Source: Nageia nagi (lineage: Eukaryota > Pinophyta). From it: a DNA stretch of 64,000 bases. Positions within the stretch are counted from its first letter, which is position 1. Every line of letters starts with the position of its first letter. The translations under genes and the position numbers were made by a program. Below are positions 10,924 to 23,480 of the stretch, in pieces. The DNA lies in assembly GCA_050084985.1 (NCBI GenBank), contig JBITNC010000001.1, positions 10,044,001-10,108,000 of the forward strand. Reading direction: 5' to 3'. The notes under the pieces were generated by a model that was not told where the DNA came from, made no database searches, and worked only from the letters and a program-made list of their open reading frames with translations.

Positions 10924-11343
10924 AAACATAAAACTTATGATGTCTCTTGATGCCACCTATCTTAAGAACTTGTTATACTCTTTGAGCCCTATAATCTCTC
11001 CTTTGCATGCCACACGAAACATCAAGTTCCATGTAGCCAATGCATACCAATACCATGTCATCAATGGTGTGCACCTTGTAGATTGGAGGTCCAAATTTTA
11101 GGAAATGACTCATAAGATTATTCTAATGAACATCTATTACGAGCTCATTCGAAGTTTGATCACAATCCTTTGGATATTCATTATTGTTCCATTTTGAGGA
11201 TTGTGCATGACTTGGCTATAGGCCCACTCTGTATCAGGTTTATATATTTCATGTACATTTGTTATAATATAATATTTAAGTGTAAAAATTGTATTTTTAG
11301 ACCATTTATTTATTTGTGTATTTTACATATTTTTGGATCTACA
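10924..11343 (+). repeat. G1 5' LTR, right part
   Basis: It aligns over its whole length with 28741-29168, including GTGTCTCTTGATGCCACCTATCTT-like sequence, GAGGATTGTGCATGACTTGG and the end TTTTTGGATCTACA. The following bases (TTTTGGTGAACCTGAC, from 11344) take the primer-binding-site position; I cannot name the tRNA. Confidence 0.7.
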
Positions 11344-11399
11344 TTTTGGTGAACCTGACATTCTTACACACCTAGGAATCCTTATGAAAATCATGAATT

Positions 11400-13480
11400 C
11401 ATTTTCACTATTATTCATCCCCCTACTCAAAGGTCTTCGAATAATAGCTAAAGAAAATGATAAAACTAGGTTTTGTTCTACATATGTTCAAAATATGGAT
11501 TTAAATGTAGAAATCCCTAAGGTTTCTAAAAGGAGGTTCATTTCAATGATATTCAAGAAGTGTTAGGCATAACCCCAACCTACCTCTACAAGAACCTCAT
11601 CCTAATTTTAATAGTGATATTGAATCCATAACCTCTAAAATGGATATTATTGGTGAAACTCCCAATAGATTTGTTCCTAATGTTGATCAATATGAATTTG
11701 AAAGTGTAATCTTGAATAGTCATGCTAATGATTATGATGAGAGTAATAATGAAATTCTTGAATTAAATAGAATTCCTACTCATGTTAGATCTATATAGGA
11801 AGTGTTATCTGAAAGATAACTATTAAAATATCTTCTTACTCATAATGTTGAAATTGTTATTGATATTCTAACAAATTATGATCTCTTAGAGGAAAACTAT
11901 GTAGCCTTAGAATCACCGAATGCTTATTTTCATATGAGAATGCAAGATCCACAAGACAGAGGATCTCTAACATTACAAAGGATAATGTTAATGATGTTCC
12001 AACTTGTGAACACACTATTGATGGCATCCATGAGGTTGAGAAGGAAGATCCTCTTGAAGTGAATGTTGATATAACACAACCTACAAGTGAAGAAGTTGTT
12101 GAGGATAACAGCATGGAGGATGAAGATGATGATTATGAACACCTCATCCTAAAACCTAATCACTTCACAAGAGGTACATTTTCTAAAGTAGAGACCATCA
12201 TATAAGATCATAATCCTGATGATAAGTTACAAAAAAAGTTTCAAAGATTATTGGTGATACTTATAACAAACATCCTAATTGGACATTAGAAGAACATCAT
12301 ATTAAACTAGGATTCTTCATGAAATTTAAGACACTAGTTACTTGCATTTGGACCCTTATGGAAAACAAATGGAGTTCTTGGTAAAATTACTTGATAAAAT
12401 TGAATATGAAAAAGTAAATACAATTGGTCCATTTGCTACACTTAAGGAAAATGAACTTAAAAATGCAAATGTTCCACCTCAAACCCCTCCATCACCCCTA
12501 ATATTTAAGTTCCTAATCAAACATCCCCTATTGTTACTTCAACTAAGGAACAAATAAATAAGCTAGAAATAGAATTGCTTACCGATGATGAGGATAATTT
12601 CTTATTTTGTTTAAAAAGAGCTTTGACAAATAGAATTCTTTCTAAAGTGATTATTGGGAAAAAGAGTTCTAAATTTATAAAATTTGATGGTTTGCAAGAT
12701 CCAAAGATGCACATTAGAAAGTTTCAAGAAGCTATGGAATATATGCATGATAGAGATTTGCTTGCTAAATTATTCTCGCATAGTTTGAAACATGATGCAT
12801 TGAAATGGTATTTTATTCTTCTTGAAAAGAGCATTGATAGGTATGAGGATTTGATGATTCAATTTTTTACAGTATTTCAAATATAATATTGCTAAAAAGG
12901 TCCATTTCAAATATTTATGCAAAATTAAGCAATTACTTAATCAATCTGTGCATGATTTTGTGAAAGTATGGATGCATACTGATAATTAAATTACTATGCC
13001 TAAATAGGATTTGAAAGACACATTTGTGAATGCTTTGTTACTTATATATAAGCTATTGGTTATCTCTAATCGTGATATGACACTGGGAGAAATGATGGAT
13101 ATTTTATTTAAAAAAGAGGCTTGTATCGAAAAATTGTATGCTATGCGTAATAATACTCCAACATATGAAAAGAAAATTCAAATCCCTAAAAATAGTAAGA
13201 AAACTAAAGTGAATAATGTTGATCAAAAGAGGAAACCTAACAATAAACCTAAAAGGAATTTTTCACCATTGATTGATACTGTTGATAATATTCTCAATAT
13301 TTTGATAAAAAATATCTTATTTCAAGCTTCCATCTATCGTTGAGCCTAAATTTCCTAATGGTGTGCCTAAGAATTTTAGGTATGAGGAATTTTACAATTA
13401 TCACAGGGCGCTTGGACATCTAACATTAAATTACATGACTCTAAGACATATTATTTAGGATTTCATTGATAAAAAAGGCA
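11400..13480 (+). pseudogene. G1 gag remnant
   Basis: The plus strand carries a gag-like protein broken by stops and frame changes. The clearest part is 12575-12886, with KFIKFDGLQDPKMHIRKFQE, DLLAKLFSHSLKHDALKW and DRYEDLMIQFF. This is the layout of plant Ty3 capsid domains (F.G..DP...I..F, then a SL...A..W block). Segment 13011-13343 carries a Lys-rich tail, and about 13380-13460 encodes FYNYHRALGHLTLNYMTLRHI, matching the C..H....GH....C spacer motif of Tat/Athila-like gags with its Cys lost. Segment 11580-12130 is an acidic N-terminal region. No protease or polymerase follows. Confidence 0.6.
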
Positions 13481-14500
13481 ATTAGGATGGATGATAACAC
13501 TGCCATGGATGATGGACCTATACATCCTGATAATGGACAATTAGGGGTATTCACAAATCCCTCACCTCCTTCACAACTAAGAGGCTACATTGAAATGGTA
13601 AGTACTTAACATGATTTCAATTATTATTTTACTCACAAATATGGATCTAGAGATAACAACTTAAAGACCGATCAATGAAATATAAAATTCAATGCCACTA
13701 ATAGCATGCATCACTATTCATATGCCACCCATGATGTGGAAAAAGAAAAAGAAAAGGTACCTCTCTTTGTTCCTACCTCTATAAAATATGTTTGGTTCGC
13801 TAAAATACCCCAAGTACATAGGATTATTACTTAAAATATGAAAATCCTAACTGTAATGTACATTAGTTAGGTTCTTTATTTGCTTGGTCATTGTAAATTA
13901 TTGTTCATTATATGCATGTATTCATTATCTTTTCTGCCTCATGGGAAATTACACTTGCACTATTTCTTCAATTTTTTATTCTTATGATTAAATTCCATGT
14001 CGCTAGTAGTGTGCCCCCCTTTTTCTCACCATCAACAACATTCATTTCCCTAGATAGAATAAAAAAGAATAGTATGTTATTGATGCTTAGTTAGTTCTTG
14101 ACTCATTAAAATGATGAAAACATAGATTCAATAGGGTTAACAAAGAAAAAATGGTGCTTGTCATTATGGTACCTTGGGGTCTAGCTAATAGGTTTAAATG
14201 ATTATTTCACTATCATTTATGCATTTTTAGTGATTGATCATGGATTAATATGTCACATTACAATATGTTGGATTTCATTTTATGAATTCATTAAAATTGA
14301 TAAATTGCATCCATGGTTCTTTATGGAATGGTTTATTGCTTATTATTAAAACTTGTACCTTTGTTATTTATTATTTTATACAAAAATATGGTGCAAATAT
14401 AAATTAAACCATTCACAACACAAATAAAATATATCAAATACATTTCAAAACAAGTTTTGAGCCAAAATAATCATTATATATATCTCAAAATAATAATGTA
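13481..14500. other. G1 internal non-coding stretch
   Basis: No domain recognised. It includes copies of a TGATGTGG/TAGTGTGC motif near 13735 and 14005 that recurs further right in G1. The short plus frame 13912-14094 has no recognisable content. Confidence 0.4.
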
Positions 14501-16720
14501 CAACATGGGGTGGATCAACACTAGGGCCTAACTCCTGATGGGCACTATTTCCACTACTGGCAGTATCCCTTGTCCTATGCCCCACCCTACAACTACTCCC
14601 ACTAGCCCTTGATAATGACACTCCCCCAATATGCCACTAGTCGTGATCCCCTATCCTACTAGGAGGGCCTTTGCCTTATCATACTTCACCCATAAGGTGG
14701 ATATCTCCTTCTTTTATTCAATTTTGTCCATTTGGATTTGCATGAAAGCCCATTGCTGATTCGATGGAGGTATAGACATCCTCTCCTACAACCTCTTCAT
14801 AACTTGCTCTAAGGTAGCAATCTATGCATCTCGGGCTATGAGAGTCACCTATAACTCTATAACCTGGGACTTGAATGGATTCAACCTTGCATTCTCAACC
14901 TTAAAATTGCAATATGCCTCTCAATCTCACCTACAAAAAATATATGCATCATTACAATCCTAATTATGTTTGAAATTTAAATTTTTTTGACATGGTTAAG
15001 TCCTTTACCTGGTGATGCTAATGGCATAGCCTCTACTAACATCATTAAACTTGATGATGTCACTCTACCTCCCTCCTCTTACATAAGCATATTGTGCATA
15101 GGGTTATTAACTTAGTATGTGTCATACTCTAAGGATGTCTCACTAACGACCTCCTCCTCCCCTTCCTCATCCTCGTCCATGCTTGGATTGATAAGATGAA
15201 CTTCTAACCACCATGGTTTGTATCCTCTAGTCACTCTAGGAACCATGGATACATCTTCTACCTCATCATGCACTATAGGCTCCATCCAAGTGAGGCTCCA
15301 TGCTAAAATCACATGTTCCCCTATCGGTGTGTCCCTCTTTTCTAGGTAGCAAAATTAAAATACAAGAACTTTTTGGATCCCTTGTTGGATCTTGAACTGC
15401 CTCAACACTCTCAGTGGGTGGTAGGGCTCTACCACCTTCCTTCAAATTTAGAGGAAACACTCTTGTCACACCCATGCCAACTGGTGGGCATCTACCTCAC
15501 ACACGTAATTAGCATATGAGACCCAAACAAGGTCCTTGACTTGCAACCTATCTATCTCCCTCCGTCTAACCTCCAATGAGTGCTAATGCCTGTATCAGTG
15601 GGCCCTCAATACCTAGCATATCAAGGAAATGTATCTTGGGTCTTCTTAACCCCTTTACAACCCAACCAACCTAATAATTATGATATTATCATAGGTCCAA
15701 ACTTGGAGAAGATTGACATGTGCAATGGTCACATTGAACTTATCAACACTAGTGAAGTTGTACAAGTCCCTATACAACTAAGCCAAGATAAGGGTTCTCC
15801 ATGCAAATTACATGCCTTTCTCACATATATCCTGGACTACCTATACCATGTTGAGCAAAAAAGAAGAACAACTCTTATTAGGACATAAATACGTAGGGAT
15901 GACGGTTGTTATGTATAGCTACATATGTCTACTTAATTGTGCAAACTAGCATACCTTTGCCAATCTAGATTCCTGGTGCTCCTAATCATGGTCTCCCTCA
16001 TTGGTCAACCATAATGCCTCTTTCTCTCACATATTATTATCTAAGAGCTCCCTCTAGTTTACTAGGATCCCCTTGATGGGAATTCCCTATATATAATACA
16101 CATTAACCAAGGTCATTATCATTTCACCTGGTGGAAAGTGAAAGGTATTGCAATTAGGATCCCAATGCTCTTCCAATGTTGTTAATAGAGGCAAGTCTTA
16201 CTGGATGTGTCTAGGAATGGCCAAGTTCACTATCTTGCACTGTGTCATGATATTGTCCATGTGATTGGTCCTAAGCCACTTCTTGGCCTTCTCTAGTGTG
16301 ATCGTAGTCACTGGCAGACCCCTAATAAGCACCTTACGCTCCTATAAGGAAATAAACACATATTAAAATTAATATATGTATTGTAAATTGAAATTATCAA
16401 ACTTAAAAACTAAAATACTCAAGGTTTATAAGGTTAAATATTACACTCACTATGTGGTCAAAGGGAAGAGAGCGTATGTACTTCGCTATGTTTTCTCTGT
16501 GACTAATGATAGGATGGCTAACTCCTCTCTAGCCTATGTCTACCATGTTGCCATGATAAGGAATGGATGAAGCAAACCACACCTTCCAATACATAAAGCT
16601 CCTCAAGTAGCTAGGGGCAATAGGGTCATCAAGTCAATGGATAATATCGCTAGGGCATAAGGGAGACAAGTCAACTGGTTGCCAGAGCTCAACTAAGATG
16701 AAAGTGATAGGTAAAAGTGA
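14500..16720 (-). pseudogene. Antisense plant mobile domain (PMD, aminotransferase-like) gene remnant inside G1
   Basis: On the minus strand several exons can be read with plausible GT-AG borders: about 16692-16451 (donor ATA|GTGAGT), 16341-15955 (acceptor TTATAG|GAG, donor AAAG|GTATGC) and from 15840 leftward (acceptor GGTATAG|GTAG). The introns are about 109 and 114 bp. The middle exon encodes HWDPNCNTFHFPPGEMIMTL, the PMD signature (usually FxFPxGEMTxTLEDV). The third encodes LYRDLYNF, NLLQVWTYDNI and RREIDRLQVKDLVWVSYANY, typical later PMD blocks. A downstream acidic tail reads DEDEEGEEEVV (about 15170-15140), and a coiled-coil-like stretch follows near 14900. Several stops (for example TAA after HIQ, TAG after VYYI) disable it. 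PMD genes are often carried by plant transposons. Antisense placement would protect the introns from splicing out of the element RNA. Confidence 0.68.
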
Positions 16721-18491
16721 AAATAAAAAAGTTAAAATATCCTTTTATATCCCTGTTTTTCAATTAAAACCTAGGTCTCCTCATTGGCCCTCTACTGCAT
16801 GAAAATGTTATTTTGCTTTGTTATTATGATTGCAATTATTTTACATGGCTTTGATTTCTTTTTCAAAAAATAATTTCATTACTTTCACATCATCAATGGT
16901 GTGGTTTTTCTTGAATTTACTATCAATCTGGTGATTATCGATCACATATGGTAAACACATGCTTTTTAACATGTCTCCTTGCATATTCGATTATTTGTTA
17001 TTCATCTACATTATTTATATTTTTCTATATTAAAAATACATCACCAATGATGTGGGATAGGTAAAATTGGTAAAAAATTCAAATGTGCAAATTCAATTTT
17101 CATCATTATACATTTTATTAAATGATTGTTTACAACTTTGGACTATTGCAAGTGATACAAATTTATTTTTCAAGATCAGTCTGATTTAAATTAAATGGTA
17201 ATTTTTTTCTTTGAAATTATGTATGGTTTAGGATTGCTATATGTTTGAACATTCATGTTTGATTATCAATTGGATGCGCTCTTTTTCTTGAAAAATAAAA
17301 CATCCTTTACAACACCATTAGTGGTGTGCAAAATGTGTAATTGCATGTTCTTTTAAATAACTACCATGCTTATGTATTATTCATCACTCAAAAGGATGAA
17401 TCTTTTGATTTTATACATATTGCACAAACAAATTGAATAGATAGTCAAAAATTGCTAATTCATGCTTTATCTTGAAAATCTTATGAAAAATAGAAATGTT
17501 CTTTCACTTACGAAGTAAGGTAAAATGATATAAAGGATTATCAATTGGATATATTTCAAATTTATGCATCTGACATGGAAATTCCTATGCAGCTAATGAC
17601 GTGAACTTGCTATAAATCTTGTGTACTTAGAACATATTGAAAATTTATTGAATATCTACTTATTACTATAATTCTTTCATGCATATGGAATATTTTATGG
17701 ATAAGGATCAAAATTGTTGAAGAAATGATCATAAGATTTTAGGCATACCACACTATTAATGATGTGGATTTCCTTTGAAAATTCATGCAAATTGAAATAC
17801 TATACTGAAAGGCCTATGATTAATTGAATATATGGTATATTGATGAAAATTAAATGCTACTATTAATTGTTCTACTAAAAAATTCTTTACAAGTCATGGT
17901 CATTCCATGAGCAAGTCTCTCATATTTACAGGATATCCCAAGCTTGAGTCATTAAAAGTTCTCATTAGCTTGGTCTTTATAGATTATGAGTTGTCTATCA
18001 TAGTAGTCTAAACATCATGGCAATTACAAGCATGGGCTATTGAAAAAGACCTCATGCACTTACTCTTTATAAACTATGAGTTGTCTTTCACATTAGTCTA
18101 TGTATCTTGGTTTATAACACTATGAGTTGCATTAACCATAGTGATATACAACATATTATATTTATTTCATCCTTGTTATTTGCATTGCTTGTTCTTTCAT
18201 AGATGTGATCTATGCAAGTATATGTTGCTTTGTTCTGTAGGTATTGTCTAAGTGAGTAGGATTGAAATCAACCACTTACCTCATAGAGGGACTCTAACTT
18301 TGGCTTGCTTATCCAATGTAGCATCATCTAGGGGAAACCAAGACCAAAAGGGGGAAAACAACATACCATACTTGACATATCGATTAGAATAAGGAAGTCC
18401 ACTTTACTATTGAAAATCTTTTCTATTCTCTAGACTTCTTTGGATCATGCAATTTTAGTTCTTTTCATTACATATCCAAAGAGGGGTAAAA
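16721..18491. other. G1 3' internal non-coding region and polypurine tract
   Basis: No protein remnant seen. It contains recurrent near-palindromes around TGATGTGG (16886-16904, 17039-17055, 17312-17328, 17748-17767). An imperfect duplication around 17975-18010 and 18070-18105 shares TCTTTATA..CTATGAGTTGTCT. The last bases, AAGAGGGGTAAAA (about 18479-18491), form the polypurine tract just before the 3' LTR. Confidence 0.45.
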
Positions 18492-18661
18492 TGTATATGC
18501 CTATAAATGATTTATTATTTATTTAATAAATCATATTTAAACTCATTAAATGATTAATTGGTAATACTACATAAATCAAGATAAAGTGCCATTATATTAC
18601 AATAACATGTGCTAGAACCAATGCAATATTATATACTATGGTTCATATTTTACGTTATATT
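18492..18661 (+). repeat. G1 3' LTR, left part
   Basis: It starts TGTATATGCC and matches 8702-8870 closely. It is interrupted by Copia B1 after ATATT (18657-18661), and the LTR resumes at 28620. Confidence 0.75.
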
Positions 18662-19149
18662 TGAGAGAATTGAACTATAACAATAACAATCCAAAAATAT
18701 CAAAATCACATGAAAGCTCTCAATTTACATCTAACTATAACATAAAGCAATCTCACAAAGATAGCACAAGATATAAGTGGTTCCTCCAACTAAGAGTACA
18801 TCCACTAATTAGATCTTTACTTCAATCACAAAAATAACTCTCTTACAATCCTTCTAATTTCAACTCCTAAGCACTATTCTATAGCATAACTTTACTCCAT
18901 AATTGGTGTGTTATCACAAAGAGGGAGCCTTCTATTTATAGGCCAAAATCCCTCTTTAAATCACCCTTTTATCCAATGTACAAAAGCATGACATTCCAAG
19001 GGCCATGCTCATGACATGGAGTGTAGGACAAGTTACATTATCATATTCACTTAAATATTTAAGATATCAAATTATACACTTAAGTATTAGTGAACTTACA
19101 TAGAATATTTAATACAAACCTTTACAATAATGCATAATACATTCCAACA
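18662..19149 (-). repeat. B1 3' LTR
   Basis: 488 bp, preceded internally (plus side, 19150-19160) by CTCCCTCTTAA, the reverse of the purine-rich polypurine tract. The TATA-type CTATAAATAG (minus strand) lies near 18931-18940. Confidence 0.85.
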
Positions 19150-19880
19150 CTCCCTCTTAATGCAATATTGGGATAGAGCGAGTAAGAGAGAAAAAGAAGA
19201 GAAAGTAAGAGAGTTCTCCTCTAAATAGATACAATGAAGATGAAAACTTTTTACATATTTGTGAAGTAAAAAAGATCTAGTTTGAGACTCACTACTTTGC
19301 CAAATACAATCATTAATCACAACTGATTTCAATGTACATGAAGTAGTCATCCAACTGCAAGTCATGAATAGTCTCCAAGAGCCTGCATACCTGAGGTAAG
19401 TAACCTGCAATCTCAAAGGAATCTGCACATCATAAGTAGCTCAAATGATAAGATCAATTATATGCAACATATTCATCTCATCAAGGATAAATGAATCACA
19501 TAAATGCCATCATGAACTGATCAATGGTGCACTATAAGTCATCACGAAGAGGCCATGCCAAAAACTTATAGTCACCTATTGTATATAAAACATTTGTTGA
19601 TTTTTATTACAAAATAGAGCATGCACATATGAGTTCCTCACATATGGATAATTGAATAGTGCCAAAATACACATAAGAGTTCCTCACACATGGATAACTA
19701 AACAATGCTAGATTGGCCAATCTTTTTGCTTTTAAAATTTTGTACAACAAATTCCTCACATAGAGAAAACTTACCATGAAGGTGTATAACAAAATCAACA
19801 CTATATAGTACAAAATCCTCCTAAGAGTGAAGTTGTTATCACAAATATAAATTTATCATAAGAATTCAAACTTCACTTCC
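19150..19880 (-). other. B1 3' untranslated region
   Basis: It lies between the pol end and the 3' LTR. It contains two subunits of about 55 bp built on GAGTTCCTCACATATGGATAA (19631-19650 and 19678-19697), which are expanded to a larger tandem in B2 (37570-37790). No ORF of note; the frame 19096-19428 spans the LTR edge and has no recognised domain. Confidence 0.5.
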
Positions 19881-20590
19881 CCTTGAGGGTAACTTCACCA
19901 ACTTGATAGCATCCCTAAGCTTACAGAATTGAGCTTCTAGGAGGGGCTTGGTGAACAAATCAGTGGAGTTCAAAGTGGATGGATAGTACTTTAGGTGTAT
20001 GATGCCATCAAGAACCTTCTCCTTGATAAAGTGGACATGGATTTCCACATGTTTTATTCTCTAATGGAACATTAGATTCTTAGCCAAACAAATAGCTGAC
20101 TGATTTTTTGAAGAGATCAAAGATGAGTCACCTTGCTCATACCTAATTTCTTTTAGAAGATGCCTTAGCCAAATGGATTCCTAGGTTGGAATAGACATGG
20201 CATGATATTTGATTTTTGTAGTGGAAAGAGAAATAGTAGGTTGCTTCTTAGAAGCCCAATAGATAACACTTGAACCAATGTTAAAGACATACATAAAGAT
20301 TGACTTCCTATCATCTCAATCTTCCTCATAGTTAGAATATAAGAATCCAAAAAGAACAAATGAGAGCAACTTGGAATACTTGAGAACAAGATCCTTAGTC
20401 CCTACAACATACCTTAAGATTTTCTTAACAACATTAAGGTGCTCAACATATGGTTTTCTACATGAATCATGCCATCAAATTCACTGTAAAGGTAATATCT
20501 GGCCTAGATATAGTCAAATACAAAAGACTACCAATTAATTACCTATAAGCTGTAGCATCAACTAATTGAAGTTAGAGCTTAGAGAAATAG
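19881..20590 (-). pseudogene. B1 pol: Copia RNase H remnant
   Basis: The C-terminal part of Copia pol. Minus-strand translation shows DRKSIFMYVFNIGS.VIYWASKKQ, then ISLSTTKIKYHAM, the usual S.STTEAEY block with Glu-Ala altered. It ends with HFIKEKVLDGIIHLKYYPS and DLFTKPL...FCKLRDAI, the conserved end of Copia RNase H (19866-20048). Several stops break it. The enzyme would remove RNA during reverse transcription. Confidence 0.7.
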
Positions 20591-21420
20591 TGATTCTAAG
20601 AGAAATTGGGATCGCAACATATCTACACTCTTCCATTCCAAACTTCTATAAGATATCTAATATATATTTAGATTGACTAAGATTAGTACAATCATTGTAT
20701 TGATATACTTGCATTCCAAGATAGTAATGCAAGAGACCAAGATCAATCATTTTAAATGTTGCCTTAAGTTTGGATATGCACTCTTGAATGATTTTATCAT
20801 TATTTCTAGTTATAAAAAGATCATCCACATAAAGAAGAATTAATATGATGTCTTTTCCTTGATTGAACACATATAGATCGAAGTCAGAAAAGTACTTGGA
20901 GAATCCAATGTCTACAAAGTACCATAAAATCTTCTTGTACTAGGCTCTAGGTGCTTGTTTAAGTCCATACAATGACTTCTTTAGCTTGCATATAAAAGAT
21001 TTTTTACCTTCCAAAATAAAACCTTTTGGTTGATTCATGAAGATTTTCATATCTAAGTCACCATTGAGAAATGCACTCTTAACATCAAGTTGAAAAACTT
21101 TCCATCCTTGAGCTGTAAGAAGAGCAAGGATAATCTTGATAGTAGGCATCTTTACCATCGGAGCAAAGGTTTCCTCATAATCTACATTATATTTCTAAGT
21201 AAAACCTTTAGCTACTAACCTTATCTTATATTTCTCAATATCTTCAACTAAATTGAACTTGGTCTTATAGATCCACTTATTACCAATCACATTCTTCTAA
21301 TTAGGATAAGGAATCAAATACCAAGTTTTATTTTTTATAAGCATCTCATACTCCACTTTCATGGTTTCTATCCAGCACTCATACTTTGAAGCTTCTTTGA
21401 AGGATGAGGCTCATGCTTGT
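20591..21420 (-). pseudogene. B1 pol: Copia reverse transcriptase (RVT_2) remnant
   Basis: Segment 21158-20940 encodes KMPTIKIILALLTAQGWKVF, QLDVKSAFLNGDLDMKIFMN and CKLKKSLYGLKQAPRA. Segment 20870-20646 encodes ILILLYVDDLFITRNN, with the YVDD catalytic motif intact, then HYYLGMQVYQ. Upstream, WIYKTKF...EDIEKYKIRLVAKGF (about 21290-21180) is the N-terminal block. Stops separate the segments, so no active enzyme can be made. Confidence 0.8.
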
Positions 21421-21679
21421 TGTCAATCTTAGCAAATAAGGATTTATTCAAGGTCATGCTCCTTGTTACCATTTGTGTTGGAGAATTTTATTCTTGAAAT
21501 AACTTATCTACATCAATATCTAACTAGCAAGGTATAACTATAGAGTCATCTAGAACATCATCATCCTCATTAGATGTAGATTCTTCAAGAAGTTCATTAA
21601 ACTTTACATCCCTTGAAATAAATACAACTTTGTAGGATAGAGAGTAGGGCCTGTAACCTCTATGCTAACTTTCATAACC

Positions 21680-22396
21680 CATAAAGATGCACTTTTTAGC
21701 TCTTTTATCTAGATTTTTTCTTTTCTTAAAAACAATGTAGGAGAATGCTTCACAACCAAACACCCTAAGGTGAGAAATGTTAGGTTTTCTTCTTAATCAT
21801 ACCTCAAAAGGAGTTTTACTTTGAATGGCTTTTGTGGGACATCTATTCAAGGTGTAAATAGTAATGCTCATAGCTTCACCCCATAAGAAATTAGAAAGAA
21901 TACCCAACATGCATCTAGCCATCTCCATAATTATTCTATTTTTTCTTTCAACAACACTGTTCTACTGAAGAGTGTATGGAATTATAAATTGCCTCTTAAT
22001 TCCATACTTAGCATAATAATAATTGAACTTATTACTGTTATATTCTTCTCCATTATCTGATCTCAACATCTTGATTTTAAGGTTATTTTGATTCTCAACA
22101 AAGGCCTTAAATTTTTTAAAACTCTCAAAAGTTTGATCCTTGTGCTCAAGTAGATATCCAAAGGTCATTTTACTAAAGTTATCAATGAAGGTCAAGACGT
22201 AATATGCTCCTCCAAGTGACTTAGTCTAAAATGGATCCATCAAATCTGAATACATAAGTTGAAGAGGTTGAGATGCTCTTGTTGCTTTATCTTTTTCAAA
22301 CTTTTATCTATGCATCTTGCTAAAAATGCACTTCTCTCATAGACCAACCGAAGGAGAAATTAAAGGTAAACCTTCTATAAGTTCTTAGTCTTTCAT
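21680..22396 (-). pseudogene. B1 pol: integrase core remnant
   Basis: Segment 22195-21962 encodes MTFIDNFSKMTFGYLLEHKD and MLRSDNGEEYNSNKF, the second catalytic Asp region. After a stop, NSVVERKNRIIMEMARCML carries the Glu of the DDE triad. FEV..RRKPNISHLRVFGCEAFSYI-type sequence and KCIFMGYES...GYRPYS follow to about 21610. Its N-terminal part is cut off at 22396 by the solo LTR. Confidence 0.78.
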
Positions 22397-22826
22397 TGAA
22401 GGAATTAGATCTACACTAATCCTCAAGGTCCAAGACTATAGAAAACTCAATCATTCAACATCTACAAGTTAATAACACCATTCACACAAGATAACACAAA
22501 TATAATGTGGTTCCTCCCTCCTTGGAAGTACATTCACAACTAGATCTCAATTCTCAATCTATGCACCCTCTTACTACAATTCCTTTCTCTCCTACACAAA
22601 CTAGTAGAGTAATCTTACTCAAAAACTAAGTGTTATTACAAGAGGAGAGGCCCTCTATTTATAGCATGAGAGCACCTCCCTAACCTCCCTTTAACCCAAG
22701 GGTAAGGTTAGGGTTACATAATAAAGAATTCAATTAATCCCTTAAGGTATCTAAATATCCTTTAAGTGATTAATTGAATTTACAAAAAGTTTAGATATTC
22801 ACAATATTTTATTACAAATTCTAACA
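22397..22826 (-). repeat. Solo A-family LTR nested in the B1 integrase gene, TSD TTCAT
   Basis: 430 bp with TG...CA ends on both strands (plus: TGAAGGAATT...TTCTAACA). TTCAT flanks it at 22392-22396 and 22827-22831. The homologous uninterrupted site in B2 (about 40445-40455, GTCTTTCATGACTTG) confirms the insertion point. There is no internal sequence, so the element was reduced to a single LTR by LTR-LTR recombination. Confidence 0.88.
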
Positions 22827-22831
22827 TTCAT

Positions 22832-23480
22832 GACTTGAATACTCTTATGGTCAAGGTGCCTTAAAGGATGGTGCCAAGGATTTCCTTTGGAACACACATT
22901 AGAAGTAAGACACATCTTTGATGGAGCTTGATCCATAATTTAGAAGTTATCTTTCATAGATTCTTTAACTAAAGTGGCAAGCCCTTTTTTAATGCACCAG
23001 GATTGAGAGTCAAACTCAAAAGAGTACCTTTTTCTAGCAACTTAGATCATAGAGAGAAATTTCATCCTTAACTTAGGAACATAGAGAACATTTTTAAGAA
23101 CCTTTCTATGAATTAACACACTTCCAATTCCTTGGACTAAAAGGGTAGAGTTATCACCTATCACAACTGCATCTTTTCTATACTTGTGAAACTTCTCAAA
23201 CTTTTCCTTTTTAAAGCAAAGGTGATTAGTGTAACCAGAATCAACAATCTAATCAGATGAAAAAGAGCAAGACATGGAGTAGATCATTGTAGCAAAACTA
23301 TCATGATTATTCTTCTTTCCTTTATAGTTCTTTACATTTCTATTAATTTTGTTCTTTTTCTCTCTTTTCTTTTTACAACAATCAACTTCTTTATGACCTT
23401 GAACACCACAACAGTTATAATTATTATCAATTTTTTTCTTAGAATATGGATTATTTACTTTACCTTTTTCATTTCTTTGC
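22832..23480 (-). pseudogene. B1 pre-integrase, protease and zinc-knuckle remnant
   Basis: From right to left: NYNCCGVQGHKEVDC (about 23425-23381) is the gag zinc knuckle with its first Cys replaced by Tyr. VDSGYTNHLCF (about 23250-23217) is the Copia protease site with DSG intact. LVQGIGSVLIHRKVLKNVLY and VPKLRMKFLS follow as the usual post-protease block. MDQAPSKMCLTSNVCSKGN and WHHPLRHLDHKSIQVM form the HHCC-type pre-integrase start. Multiple stops. Confidence 0.7.

Noticed and set aside
16376-16570. Plus-strand ORF of 64 codons
   Set aside because: Overlaps the antisense PMD exon and intron; no domain.
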